Assembly (NCBI GenBank): GCA_020746875.1
Contig: JAGTJL010000035.1
Location: 186,001 to 250,000, forward strand
Direction of reading: 5' to 3'
Source of the DNA: Rhexocercosporidium sp. MPI-PUGE-AT-0058
Lineage: Eukaryota > Ascomycota > Leotiomycetes > Helotiales
Length of the DNA stretch: 64,000 bases
Shown here one piece after another: positions 48,888-59,349 of the stretch. Below the pieces are notes generated by a model, which was not told where the DNA came from, did no database searches, and worked only from the letters and a program-made list of their open reading frames with translations. The translations under genes were made by a program, and so were the position numbers. The stretch's first letter is position 1. Each line of letters starts with the position of its first letter.

Positions 48888-51010
48888 ATGAACTTCTCAA
48901 AAATATATTGGGCATTATGCCTACTTTTTCGTCCTGCCTGGGGGGCAACTGGGCTTGTTGGCTTTGGCATCTACCCATATTCACCATACTGTGCATACAC
49001 CTGTCTTCGATCTCTCGATGGACTCATGCTGGTTTGCTCTGAACACATGGACATGAGTGGCATGATGATGCACGGCGCCACGCCAACCAGCGCCGAATGC
49101 AGAGCCGGGGATACCCCATGGTTAACCACTTTAGCCTGGTGCTTGAGTTCCAAATGCACCGATCTTTCAACATCCAAGATAGAGGCATTTTGGGAATTGC
49201 AGAGTACGGAGGACCCCAGCATAGCAGCAAAATGGAGTTATACTGCTGCACTGTTGCAAATCACCGAGGCACCAACGCACGAGCTGACAGCGGCGGACAC
49301 GAATCTGAACATCACTGCCATTGTCAATCCGGAGACCTATCAAGCTCAATGGAACACTTTGACGAGTGTTCAGCGAGAGAATGTTGTCGAGGGTGCTTTT
49401 GGGTGAGCGGCCGATCTATCGTTCAGATTATTAACTCTGGTTAAGTTCTGTAGCTTACATCCAGTAGGATTGCGATTCTTGTCACTGGGTTTGGAACGCC
49501 AATTATCCTGACCTACCTGGGCTACGTACCTTATATGTCTGGCTTGCTAGATAAAGTTCGACCATACCTTGTGTATCCCAGCTTGATCGGCACTTATCAA
49601 GTGCGATCTCTGCCTTACCTCTTGGGTAATGCTCCGACTGTTGGCCAAGGAATTTGGATTGTCCTCTTTTTCATACTAAACCTGATCTTATCTGCCGCCA
49701 ACTATGAAGTCAAATGGCCGCATTCATGGTATGCATCCAAGGAGAAGGAGGTTGCCGCATACATCTTCTACCGCACTGGTGTTTTTGCATTTGTGCTACT
49801 GCCTCTTATGCTTCTGTTCTCTTCCCGGAACAACTTTCTTCTCTGGATGACGAACTGGTCACATTCGACATTCCTCTTGCTGCATAGATGGGTAGCTCGC
49901 ATATTCGCTTTGCACGTCCTAATCCATTCTCTCATCGCGCTACCTCTCTACTACCCAGCCCAAGCGAAGGAGAAATACTGGATATGGGGTGCTGTGGCAA
50001 CAATCGCTGTGATGGTCTTGTCATTCGCGAGCGGGCTTTATGTCCGGCGCTTCGCATACGAGGCCTTTTTGATTACGCACATTGTCCTTTCCGTCTTCGT
50101 GGTCATCGGTTGCTGGTATCACATCAAATATTGGATTGGACTCAGCTGGGGGTACGAAACCTGGCTATATGTGTCGTGTGCAGTATGGTTTTTTGACCGT
50201 CTCGCACGCGTGGCTCGTATCTTGAAGACTGGCTTCCGAAATGCCAGGATCACCGATCTGGGTGAGGACTATGTTCGGGTCGAAGTTCCCGGTATCCGCT
50301 GGGGTCCCGAGCCTGGTAAGCATGTGTATGCTTACTTCCCGACGTTAAACCCCCTCCGGCCTTGGGAGAACCATCCATTCTCTATCATGCCATCGGTCCT
50401 ATTGGATTTGAGCCGCAGAAACCTGGATGCTGGAGGAACTAGCGGAACCTCAGGGTCGCAGCATAGTCATGAAGAGAAACATGTTGGTCTACGCGCCCAT
50501 ACAGTCAGCACAGCTGCACTGAATACACCCCCTAACATTGGTTTGACTCTTTTCGTGAAGAAGTCTACCGGCATGACAAAGTACATGCACTCACGAGACA
50601 GTTTGATTACACTTCTCGATGGACCATATCCAAATAACCCCACCAAAGAGATTCTGTGCTGCGATCGGCTGTTGTTGATTGGAGGTGGAATCGGCATAAC
50701 GAGCATTCTACCTTGGGTTGCTGTTCATGGAGAAGTTAAGCTGTGTTGGAGCGTCAAGGAGTCCGCTCGGTGCCTCGTACGAGAGGTTGACGGGCTGTTG
50801 AGCACGGTAGCAGACAAGGAAATCAAAATTGGTTCTCGGCTTGACTTCACACGGCTGTTGGACGAGGAGAGAGAAACAGGCTGGGCTAGAGTTGGTGTTG
50901 TCGTATCTGGACCAGGTGAATTCTGTGATGATGTTCGGCAAGCTGTCGCCCTTGCTGGGAGGAAGGGGAAGTCTGTCTTTCAACTCGAGGTGGATGCGTA
51001 CTCTTGGTAA
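48888..51010 (+). CDS. Ferric/metal reductase, FRE family
   Basis: Two exons, 48888-49402 and 49468-51010, code 685 residues. The start at 48888 gives a signal peptide (MNFSKIYWALCLL). An extracellular N-terminal region follows, with cysteines and a metal-binding-like HMDMSGMMMHG stretch near residues 60-75. The ferric-reductase transmembrane domain carries candidate haem-ligand histidines in HRWVARIFALH (311, 321) and FLITHIVLSVFVVIGCWYH. The cytosolic half has the FAD motif HPFSIM, the NAD(P)H-binding GGGIGIT (577-583), and VVVSGPGEFCDDVR near the C-terminus. In FRE/NOX relatives that last motif is usually C-G-P; here the Cys is Ser652. FRE enzymes move electrons from NADPH through FAD and haem to extracellular Fe(III) or Cu(II). 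No permease gene adjoins it. Confidence 0.9.
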
Positions 51011-52354
51011 TTTCTTTTTTCGCGTACTAAGTTTGAGAAGGTCTCGCTTCCCCTGGTTCTAAATATAATGCCTTCGGGTCTCCGTAATAACTTCGAGTCA
51101 TCTCCTTGCTTCATTCAGGATAAATTGATAATAAACTTTCTTTCATCTATCTGCTGGCTCTTTGTACCGTAACTTCCTTTGGCTGTTGTGGCTCATTGTC
51201 GATACTTTGTCTCACTTTTACTTTCAGTTAAATAGCGTGATTAATTGAGACTGATCGTGGATAGGTTTTCTTCTTCTTGACTGTTGCACCCGTAAGGATA
51301 TGATGGAATGATGGAGGCTTAATTCTAGCCCAAAACTACAAGATTATACAAGCACACACTCCTTCTGGCTCTTTTCTGTGTTTTCTGCTATGATGGTGTT
51401 GGCTATACCTTCCTTTGGGATCATATCTACGAGTTTGTTTACGACGTGACGGCTGTTCTTCTCCTTGTTGCCTCTGCTCAATACCACTAAGATTTAGCGT
51501 CTACAAGAGTCTCCTCCTAATCAAGGCATCATTTAAACCCACATGCGTTCCATTTGACAGATGGTGGCAACGATGGAGCCATCATCAACACCCCAGACGG
51601 AACCCATGCAATGCATCGGAGCAAAAGTACCACGACCAGACTTTAAGCGAGCCATCTGTCCACGTCCAGGATAATGATAGGTGCAAAGACTTCATACCTG
51701 CTATTAATAAACAAACTCCCTGCTCATGTACCCCCTCTTGGCGACGTGAAGGCGTTTTCCATTGGATCCCAGATAACTGGCATGGGTTTTCCCCGCGTTC
51801 CATGCAACGTCTCTCTCAGCCGCACTTCACGGAATCCTCCTGATGCTTCAAGCTCACATATACAAAAAAATTTCAAGGCCACCATGCACATAATACCCGT
51901 CGGAGACATGCTTAAATCTCTCCGATTCGCATGTTCGCCGCATGGAATTTTGAACAAAACTGGCTACAAAACCGGTTATTGACTGACTTATTGGATCCAA
52001 ACCCTCGTCAGCAATATATTTGCCTTTGCAGCCAGCCGGCGAAGGTTGACCAGAAGAGGACCAAAGACCGAGTGTTTGTTGGCAATTGCAACGTCTTGAG
52101 AGAAGATGGGACGCAGTCTATTTATTTTGGGAAATTCTTGGTACTTCTGAGAAGAAAGAGGCCGTTCGAGACTGCAATTCTTGGTCAAGTGACATTAGTT
52201 TTAAGGGGTATCCTTGACCCGGATGAATTGAAAGCTGGAAATGCTACGTTGGAAAACGATAGGGCTAACTGCGGAGAGAAAGATCTAAATCAAGAAGTTG
52301 AGCAAAGACAGCACGGGGTAAGCTTCCGGAGAGGTCCGTCCTCAATCCAAAAGG
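51011..52354. other. Intergenic region, no supported gene
   Basis: Several overlapping frames of 70-142 codons occur at 51415-52359, but none has a motif or convincing splice structure. A decayed gene is possible. Confidence 0.3.
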
Positions 52355-52362
52355 TATAAATA
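52355..52362 (+). promoter_or_regulatory. TATA box of the cysteine-rich secreted protein gene
   Basis: TATAAATA lies 122 bases upstream of the ATG at 52477, followed by a CT-rich, AAC-rich leader typical of strongly expressed fungal secreted-protein genes. Confidence 0.5.
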
Positions 52363-52476
52363 CAACTACAACCAACAGTTTGCAACACTGTCTCCAGCAC
52401 TCGGAATATCTCAAAAGAAATCAATAACCTCTTCTATATCTCAAGTATTGAAAGCAACCTTCCCACAGCCTTTAAA

Positions 52477-52936
52477 ATGAAGTTCAACCTCACCAACACC
52501 CTCACCCTCCTCGCCCTCGTAACTGGCACCCTCTCAGCTCCAGAACCAGTCCCAGATGTTCAAGCCGACAAAGCAGCAGCAATGAAAGAAGCCGGCCTAG
52601 GATTCACTCCTCGAGATACACCGGATAGTCTCGTGAAGCGAGCGTGCGACTACGGCGGCTGTCGCTCCGTGTACGTATCCGCTTTCGATTCCATTCCCCA
52701 TCACATCATATCACCCCACCTCACGAACCAGCGCTGATGAAATATGTAGCGGATCTGGCAGTACATGGTGGACCGGTGCTGGCAAGTACTGTGGCTTCTG
52801 CTTCCAGGTTGATGCGGCTCATACTTTTGTCAATTCGCATCTCTATCAGCTCAACTCTGGGACTGGCTCTCGGAGCTGCTGCGATTATGGGGTAGCTGCT
52901 TCTTGTCGAAATGAATGGGCTGCTAATCCTCGGTAA
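52477..52936 (+). CDS. Small cysteine-rich secreted protein with Kex2-like site
   Basis: Two exons, 52477-52670 and 52750-52936, code 126 residues; the intron has a GTACGT donor and a TATGTAG acceptor. Residues 1-20 are a signal peptide (MKFNLTNTLTLLALVTGTLS). A short acidic pro-region follows and ends at LVKR, a dibasic Kex2-type site. The mature part of about 70 residues begins ACDYGGC and holds seven cysteines, arranged C-x4-C, C-x2-C (KYCGFC), CC and one more C, plus Trp pairs (STWWTG). The odd number of Cys leaves one unpaired or allows a dimer. This layout is typical of small secreted fungal proteins, including effectors and antimicrobial peptides, but I recognise no family and no role is shown. 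Confidence 0.75.
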
Positions 52937-53399
52937 ATTTCTCCTGGTCTAAGCTTACTGGAAATTGGCTGATGGTGATGGTGATGTAGCTATCGCAAGT
53001 GTGGAAATAACGACAGGGGATTTTGAACAGAGGTTGGGGCTATTTCCAGCTGATGGAAAGTAAGCTGCGGAGTGTTCGGGTCTCGTCCACCGTTGTAAGG
53101 CAGTAAGGTTATTCTTCCAATCAGTAGTCTGAATATCTAGAATTTTCTCCATGAATTTCCTCGAATGTTAATTAGTAAAATCGTTGATCTAATTTGATCA
53201 GTAGCCATTATATAAATCAAATCATTTGACACACTGCACGGAATACAATACGACTTATTTAAAATTATAGTAAAAGTCCATGTGTGTATAGAGTTTGAGC
53301 TGCTTGAAGTCAAAGTACTTTTATTTTCTCGGCACACAGGGTTTCTCGACACATAGGGAGGGAAGTTACATTAGCTTTCAGAGGAACTATCGCTGCTGC
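52937..53399. other. Intergenic region between convergent genes
   Basis: This lies between the 3' ends of the cysteine-rich protein gene and the SprT-like gene. No gene is seen. Confidence 0.4.
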
Positions 53400-54197
53400 C
53401 TACATTATGTTGCAATAGCAAATTAATCGGCGCTCGAATTCTTCGGAATCGTCAGCTAGCTCGGCTAGCTCAATACCATCTAGCTGCCATCGCTCTACTT
53501 GGTCATCCCTGGGTTGCCAGCCTGAGGACTTCATCTCTATTGCAAGATTCTCGGCAATTCCCGCATCTACATTCCACTGTACCTGCTTTTGTATGGCTGA
53601 CTCAATCTCGTCCATTGCATTGCACCAGTTTGCACCATGGCCGGAGATACCGCAACCACCCTTGCGGGCTATGGAGCGCTTACCACAATGTTTACATGTA
53701 CAAGAGAAGATATGCAGAAATCCATGCAGCATCTCATGCGTGAGGGTATCAATTATGCATTCCCCAGCTGATCCTTCTGTCCATCTCGTCCTACTCCGAA
53801 AAATGTTCAGCGAGATATAGGTAGAGGGACCGAGGCAAGAACAATATCCGTCAACCTTTTGCTCCTCGTCATGATAGATGACTATTGGTTTTTTTCGTCT
53901 CATACCATTGCGGAGTATCTTGAAGAAGAATGCCTTGTCGAGAATATCAAACCAGACAAGTGCCAATTCTAGAAGCTCTGGTTTTGATGTAACATCTGGT
54001 ATTGGACTTCGCAGAATCGATATTTCTTGACGGTTAAGGCGACCGCCAACATGCGCTCCAAAAGTCCGAGCATTTGTCATAAGAGCATAGGAAAGTTCTT
54101 TTTCTTTATATCTCTTGCGTCCAGGATTATCGAGATTTTCTTCGATCTGCGGATGCCTAGAAGACCTTTCAACATTCTTTCTCTTTGAGGATTGCAT
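53400..54197 (-). CDS. SprT-like zinc metalloprotease domain protein
   Basis: A single-exon frame of 265 residues. The N-terminus is basic and hydrophilic (MQSSKRKNVERSSRHPQIEE), perhaps a nuclear signal. The zinc-protease motif is HEMLH (His154, Glu155, His158) in DTLTHEMLHGF, and the probable third ligand is His187 in SGHGANW, the SprT spacing and style. Three cysteines and a histidine between them (CTCKHCGK) may bind another zinc. The domain is related to the Spartan/SPRTN proteases that cut DNA-protein crosslinks, but this protein is short and lacks an evident PCNA- or ubiquitin-binding tail. Many fungal genomes hold several such stand-alone SprT-like genes. Activity is inferred from motif only. 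It lies 0.5 kb from the hAT element. Confidence 0.82.
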   Translation of the reverse strand: MQSSKRKNVERSSRHPQIEENLDNPGRKRYKEKELSYALMTNARTFGAHVGGRLNRQEISILRSPIPDVTSKPELLELALVWFDILDKAFFFKILRNGMRRKKPIVIYHDEEQKVDGYCSCLGPSTYISLNIFRSRTRWTEGSAGECIIDTLTHEMLHGFLHIFSCTCKHCGKRSIARKGGCGISGHGANWCNAMDEIESAIQKQVQWNVDAGIAENLAIEMKSSGWQPRDDQVERWQLDGIELAELADDSEEFERRLICYCNIM

Positions 54198-54680
54198 ACC
54201 GGAAGATTTCTTTGTCGTCCCTTAGCTGGTATGATGAGACGTTGCTGTTGATAATTCCCTTGTTTTGGTTGAAAAGATGAGTACTTAAACTGGCACGGTG
54301 GTGGAATCATAGAAGAGAACCCCAGAGTTTAACTGACTATATAGACAGAACCAAGGGTTTGTTCAAAATATAAGGAACAATAATGACTGCCAGGAATTTT
54401 GTCTACTGTTTCACCCCCTTGTATGAAGCATTGTCTATTCTTCCTCCTTAAGTCTTTCGTTTGTAGTTATAAAGTCTTTGTGGTTCCGGCAAAAGTAACA
54501 AGTGTTTTAAGCGTCAATACATTCTATTATTCTAACCTAATAAAAAGACAAATATAAATCGTGACGAGAAGCTAGTTAGGAACAACCAAACAACCTAACT
54601 AACGCAACAAAAACAACTCTCCTACTTTTATTCGTGAAAGGCTATGGTTATTTGGACCTCTTCTAAGTATTGATGGTAAC
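54198..54680. other. Upstream region of the SprT-like gene
   Basis: A+T-rich intergenic DNA ending at the hAT target site. No gene is seen. Confidence 0.4.
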
Positions 54681-54688
54681 CTATATAC

Positions 54689-57600
54689 TAGAGTGGCCGT
54701 TAAGTCAGCCGGCTTTTAAGCAAGTCATTAAGCTGAGAGATATCTGTAAGCCAATTAGCGTTAAGATTTTTACTAGCCAATCAGCTGTAATAGGGCCAGC
54801 TTATAAGCTAGCTTATAAGCTTATATGATTTTTATAAGTGATTTTGGAATTATATTAATAAGGGTGAAAATGATAGTTCAGTGCCTCGCTTTAGGCTTTT
54901 AAGTGCCTCGGAGCGGAAAAAGGTCTTCCGATAAGTCAAAATTAGGCGGTGAGGCGAGGCAGGATAATAAGATCTTTACTTAAAGACATCGTTAGAACAT
55001 ATTAACTCACTTAAATCATTAAAATTATTACTAAAATCATGTCTCGCTATACTACGCCTAATTCAGTTAACGAAGAGGCCTCTTAGGCCTTTAGAGAAGT
55101 ACTTATAGCTTTTCTAGCTCTTATTTTAAACCCCTTTTAGTAGATGATAGCTTTAAAGGTAATAACACCTTCTTAAACTCGTTTCTTTTTCTAAAATAAT
55201 TATAAGAGGCTTTTGCCAAAATATAACGATAATTACGACTCTTATAAACTTATAAGAGATGATTTACTTATAGATTACTCTTTATATGCGTTTAAAGAGC
55301 TGTTATTTAATGACCGGCCGGTAATTGTGGTAAATCTTCTAAAAGGCATGGTTTTGTTCTTAGTAATAAAAAAGTTAAATCGTTTATGGATTTGGCAGCT
55401 TGGTTATACTTTAAGCTAGCTTAGGACTGTAAAAAAGGTAATATTTTAGTGTTATAAATACTATAAGTTTATAATCTATTCCTTATTAATTATATTAACT
55501 TTCTAAGGTTATCACGACTAGTATTTCGCTCGAAATAAGACGTATTTCTTTAATAGCAACTCCCTTAAAAACGCGGAAGGACATATGGCGAAGATACACA
55601 AATTAAATAAATACGGAAATATGAATAAGCTTTCTTCCGACGTAATACTTCCTTTACAAGCCTTTGAAGTCGTTAATGGAAGTTATAATAAAATCATACC
55701 TTTTCGACACCTTAAGTTTAGAAATGCCTTTATTAAATGGCAGATTATAGACAATATTAAACACAGAAAAGTAGCGTCTTAATACTTTCGCCGTCTCTTT
55801 AAAATCGCGAATATTAACGCTATTAACGCTCTCCTAATATTATACTCGACATTAGAGGTTTGGGTGAAAGAGATGTTTGATTATTTTGAACCGGCGATTA
55901 TTAAAGACGTAGTAGAAGCTTAGTCTAAGATTTCTATTTCTTTTAATAACTGGGGATCGAAGAAGGAGAAAATTAGCGTTATTACAATAGTCTTACATTA
56001 TATTAATAAGAAGGGAGAAGTTGTTATAGTATTAGCTGGCCTATTAGAGCTTCCTGGCTATAGGAAAGCCGGTATTAGTACGTTTTTTTTTTATTGATCT
56101 TTACTTTTTTTAATATCTCTTTATAAATTAAGTATTAGTGCTTTTACTGCTCTTTGAACGATTCGGCATTAACGAATATAATATTAGTTGGTTTGTCCTT
56201 AATAATGCGCTTAATAACGATATAACGCTTATAGAGCTTTTAAAGTCTTTTAAATTTGACCCGAAATAGCGTAGACTTCGCTATATTAGACACATCCTTA
56301 ACTTTATTGTCGAGTAATATTTATTTAGGTAAGATACGAAAACATTTAAAGATGAGTTTAAGAAAGCTGGTCCGGAGGTGAGGAGATAGCTATAAAGGCA
56401 ACGTAGAGAGTTAAGAAAGCTCTATAACTTGGTTATATATATTATGGCCTTTGGAAAGCGTAATGTTATATTTGACGCGTTATAAGTTAATATAAATAAG
56501 GGGAAAGCAATAGGAAAGGTATAGAAAGTGGTCTTAGACGGAGGAATTCGCTGGAATTCGTTATACTAGATGATTATACGCGTTATAGCTCTGCGAGAGG
56601 CTCTCGACACCTACGCCTTTAAATTACGTCTCTTTTCTAACGCTTTTGATAAAGAGGTGTTTGTTAACGATTATTTCGCTGATAATAAGTGGGAGACTCT
56701 TAGGCTAATTTCTTAATACTTAAAACCTCTCTTCCGACTAATTAAAGACCTTAAAGGCAACCCCGACCGCGATAACCTAACTTCAGTATTTTATAGCGCG
56801 TTATAGGAGCTGTTATTTATATTTGAGGACTTACTGTCGCACTTCGAGGTATTGGAGACTGAAGCAAAAGCTGGCCGATTTAATAATTACAAAGGCATAC
56901 AAGAGTCGATTACGCTGGCGTAGGGAAAGACTAAAGAATATTATATTAAAACCGACGCCTTAATTGCGTAAATAGCGGCATTAATACTTTACCCTCGCTG
57001 GAAATGGCAGTATTTCGACTTATACTGGATTAGAGATAATAAGAGATTCGTGGTTACTGGGAAGTCCGTATTAAGGAAGCTATAGGAGAACGACTATAAA
57101 GGAGAGGTTATAGTACGCGTGGAAGAGAAGTTATTAGAATTAAAGCTTCCGAAGTTATTCAAAGTTACGGTATTAAAAAAGCTAGCTCTTCCCTTTATAA
57201 GGAACTTTATAAGTCGAGTGCCTTCACGTTAATTAAATAAGAAAGATTAATTAACGTTATATCTTGAAGAACTATTAACCGACAAACCTCTCTTATTGTA
57301 CTGGCTTAACAAAAAGGCTCAGTAGCTATAGCTTATAAAGATGGCTGTCGATTTTCTGAGTATTCCTGTTATAAGCTCGGAGTGTGAACGTGTTTTTTTT
57401 TTTTTGTTTTATATAAACTATAGCATATAGTTTTAGGTTATTGGGAGAGTTATTATGGAAGTAGGAGTATTTGAAGAATTAGTAGCGTTGAGGGTTTGTT
57501 AAGATCATGCGAGCTTATAATATTATAGACTTAGGTAGAGATTTTTGAATATATTTCTATTTTTAGAATAACTTATTCGTAGCTTATTAGCTCTTCAATT

Positions 57601-57691
57601 CAAGCTATTAAGCTAGTGGTACGGAGGTAAGTTAGTCAATTGAGAAAGATTCTCAGCTGATGGCTGACTGATTGGCTTAATGGCCACTCTG
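54689..57691 (+). mobile_element. hAT DNA transposon, 3.0 kb, RIP-degraded
   Basis: A perfect 8-bp duplication CTATATAC flanks the element (54681-54688 and 57692-57699). The ends are inverted repeats: the left begins TAGAGTGGCCGTTAAGTCAG and the right end inverted begins CAGAGTGGCCATTAAGCCAA. Transposase remnants read on the plus strand: HLKFRNAFIKWQ near 55700, SISFNNWGSKKEKIS near 55930-55980, LLELPGYRKAGIS near 56045-56080, and the hAT dimerisation region MAVDFLSIPVISSECERVF near 57340-57395. Trp codons have become TAG/TAA, so it cannot encode a working enzyme. Transposase-binding-like CAGCTGA and GGCTTA repeats occur at both ends. Its right end shares a 28-bp block with the MITE at 11003. 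Confidence 0.88.
55213..57400 (+). pseudogene. Degraded hAT transposase
   Basis: Segments in order: an N-terminal part with open pieces at 55213-55419 and 55585-55782, a DDE-type RNase H core (SKISISFNNWGSKKEK, then LPGYRKAGIS), and the C-terminal dimerisation motif (SIPVISSECERVF). There are multiple TAA/TAG codons and at least one frame change. It would have cut and joined the element's ends when intact. Confidence 0.75.
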
Positions 57692-57699
57692 CTATATAC

Positions 57700-58135
57700 T
57701 ATATCACTGATCGCTAGGGTCAGACTTTGTGGGAACGAAAGTGTTGACCACCCAGCTTCAACTTGCGTCACGGCACCCTAAACTGGCTTGAAAGTAGTTC
57801 TCGATAGCGACGAGTTATTTGTAGCGCCTCTGTTTGTCGGCCTTCGGGATGAGTGTATTCCTGTCCAACGAGGTCATTATATGCACTGCCTCACCGCCAC
57901 TACTCTATGGACACATAGAAGCTACAAATGATATATACATACTGCATGGGGACTCAAGTTCGTCTCGGAAACCTCCGAGGTCGAGGTTTCATAAGTAGAT
58001 TCGGTGCAGTTGCCGTATGTGCAAGTGACAGTGTTGCTGTCGCTCGAGCAGATGCTCCCAAACAAGTCTCCTAATCGAGTGCTAAGTCCCCCCACTACTA
58101 TTTGGACCACCTCGCTTAACATACCGCTATTTTCA
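57700..58135. other. Host sequence island between transposons
   Basis: About 430 bases of non-RIP composition between the hAT and Fot1-type elements. A 66-codon minus-strand frame (58122-57922) reads MLSEVVQIVVGGLSTRLGD... with four cysteines (ICSSDSNTVTCTYGNC). It may be a fragment of a gene cut off by the element to its right, but no family or complete gene is visible. Confidence 0.35.
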
Positions 58136-58249
58136 CTTATTTAAATTTAATAATTAATAACTATTCTATTCTCTTATCGATTTTCTTAATTTTTTAGAAT
58201 ATGAGTTTAGACGATAATAAAGCCTAATTATATTAAGTATAATGTGCTT

Positions 58250-59067
58250 TAAGAAATTAATACGGTTAAAAATGGCAAGTCCGAACGATACGCCTTAATT
58301 AAATGAAGTATTCCGAGGTCTATTCTTAAACACTGCATTTACAACTTAAACACTCATTAAGAGGCTGCTAGTTACTTATAAAGGCTACCCACGGTATTAA
58401 AAGTCTGTCTTACATATTAAAATTTGACTTAAGAAACACTGGGGTTTAGTGTTACTTATGCGTAAGTACGGCTTTTTAGGGAACGGCTTTCTATACTTTA
58501 AGGGGATACTCGTCTACTCGGAAAACGATAGTTATAACGGTTTTTTAAGCGGAATCCTGTTCTAAGTATTAAGAAGTAATATTCTATTAATTCTAAACGT
58601 ATTAATAACGTAACATCTAATGTTATTAAGCCGTGGTTCCAGAAATTGTAGATTTTAGTTATTAAGGTAGTTTTACTTAAAAATTAATAGAATATGAACG
58701 AGGCAGAGATTATAAAAGCCTTGGAATTAATGGCTTAATTATCGGCTATAAAAACCGACGTTTTATACAGCGAAAACAGCCTGATTCCCGGAATTAGACC
58801 TCCTTCATTGAATGTATTTCTGTAATCGGCAAGAAAATCACTTTACTTATAATATGTAAAGGAAAATCGGTTTAGTAACAGTAGTTTCCAGTAAATATTA
58901 ATATGTTTAAGGAATAGAAGTTCACCATAATAAAGAATGAATAGATAGATAATGTTATTATATTAAAATAGCTAGAAAAGGTCTTTATCCCTTAAACGTA
59001 GCCACGTGATTAAAAACCTCGATTACTAGTATGGAATTCATGTAGCAGCGCTTAAAATACAATATAT
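58250..59067 (+). mobile_element. pogo/Fot1-type DDE transposon remnant, RIP-degraded
   Basis: The plus strand retains fragments typical of the fungal pogo-like transposase: PWFQKL near 58632, GINGLIIG-like text, RRFIQRKQPDSR near 58760, TSFIECIS near 58803, CKGKSV near 58858, FPVNINMF near 58890, and LEKVFIP near 58975. Glu/Asp and Trp codons are mutated in the RIP direction. The piece ends against the 277-bp repeat at 59068; sequence beyond it (from 59350) does not clearly continue the transposase. Terminal repeats were not identified, so the outer limits are approximate. Confidence 0.65.
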
Positions 59068-59344
59068 TGTGGAGGGGAAAACATTAAACACACAATAAGA
59101 GGGTAGTAAAGCAAGTGCCGGAGGGTAACCGTAGGAAATACTTATTTAACGAGTATTTAAGATATTATATATTTAAAGTATATAATTTATTAAAGGAAGG
59201 GAAAGGTATAATTTAAATAAGAAGGAAAAGTTATAATAATAAAAATCGTTGTTTTCCTTAAAGAATATTACCTTAAAGGCTATCTTAAATATAATAAGAT
59301 ATAGCTTAATTACGTGATAAATAGGCCTCTGAGGTCAACCCTAT
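59068..59344 (+). repeat. 277-bp solo-LTR-like repeat, copy 2
   Basis: It starts TGTGGAGGGGAAAACATTAA and ends GGTCAACCCTAT, flanked by TATAT on both sides (59063-59067 and 59345-59349). It has the same length and orientation as copy 1 at 16656-16932 and differs mainly by transitions. It adjoins the Fot1-type remnant. Confidence 0.7.
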
Positions 59345-59349
59345 TATAT

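Noticed and set aside
51415..52359. Possible gene(s) in overlapping 70-142 codon frames
   Set aside because: No signal peptide, motif or consistent splice signals on either strand.
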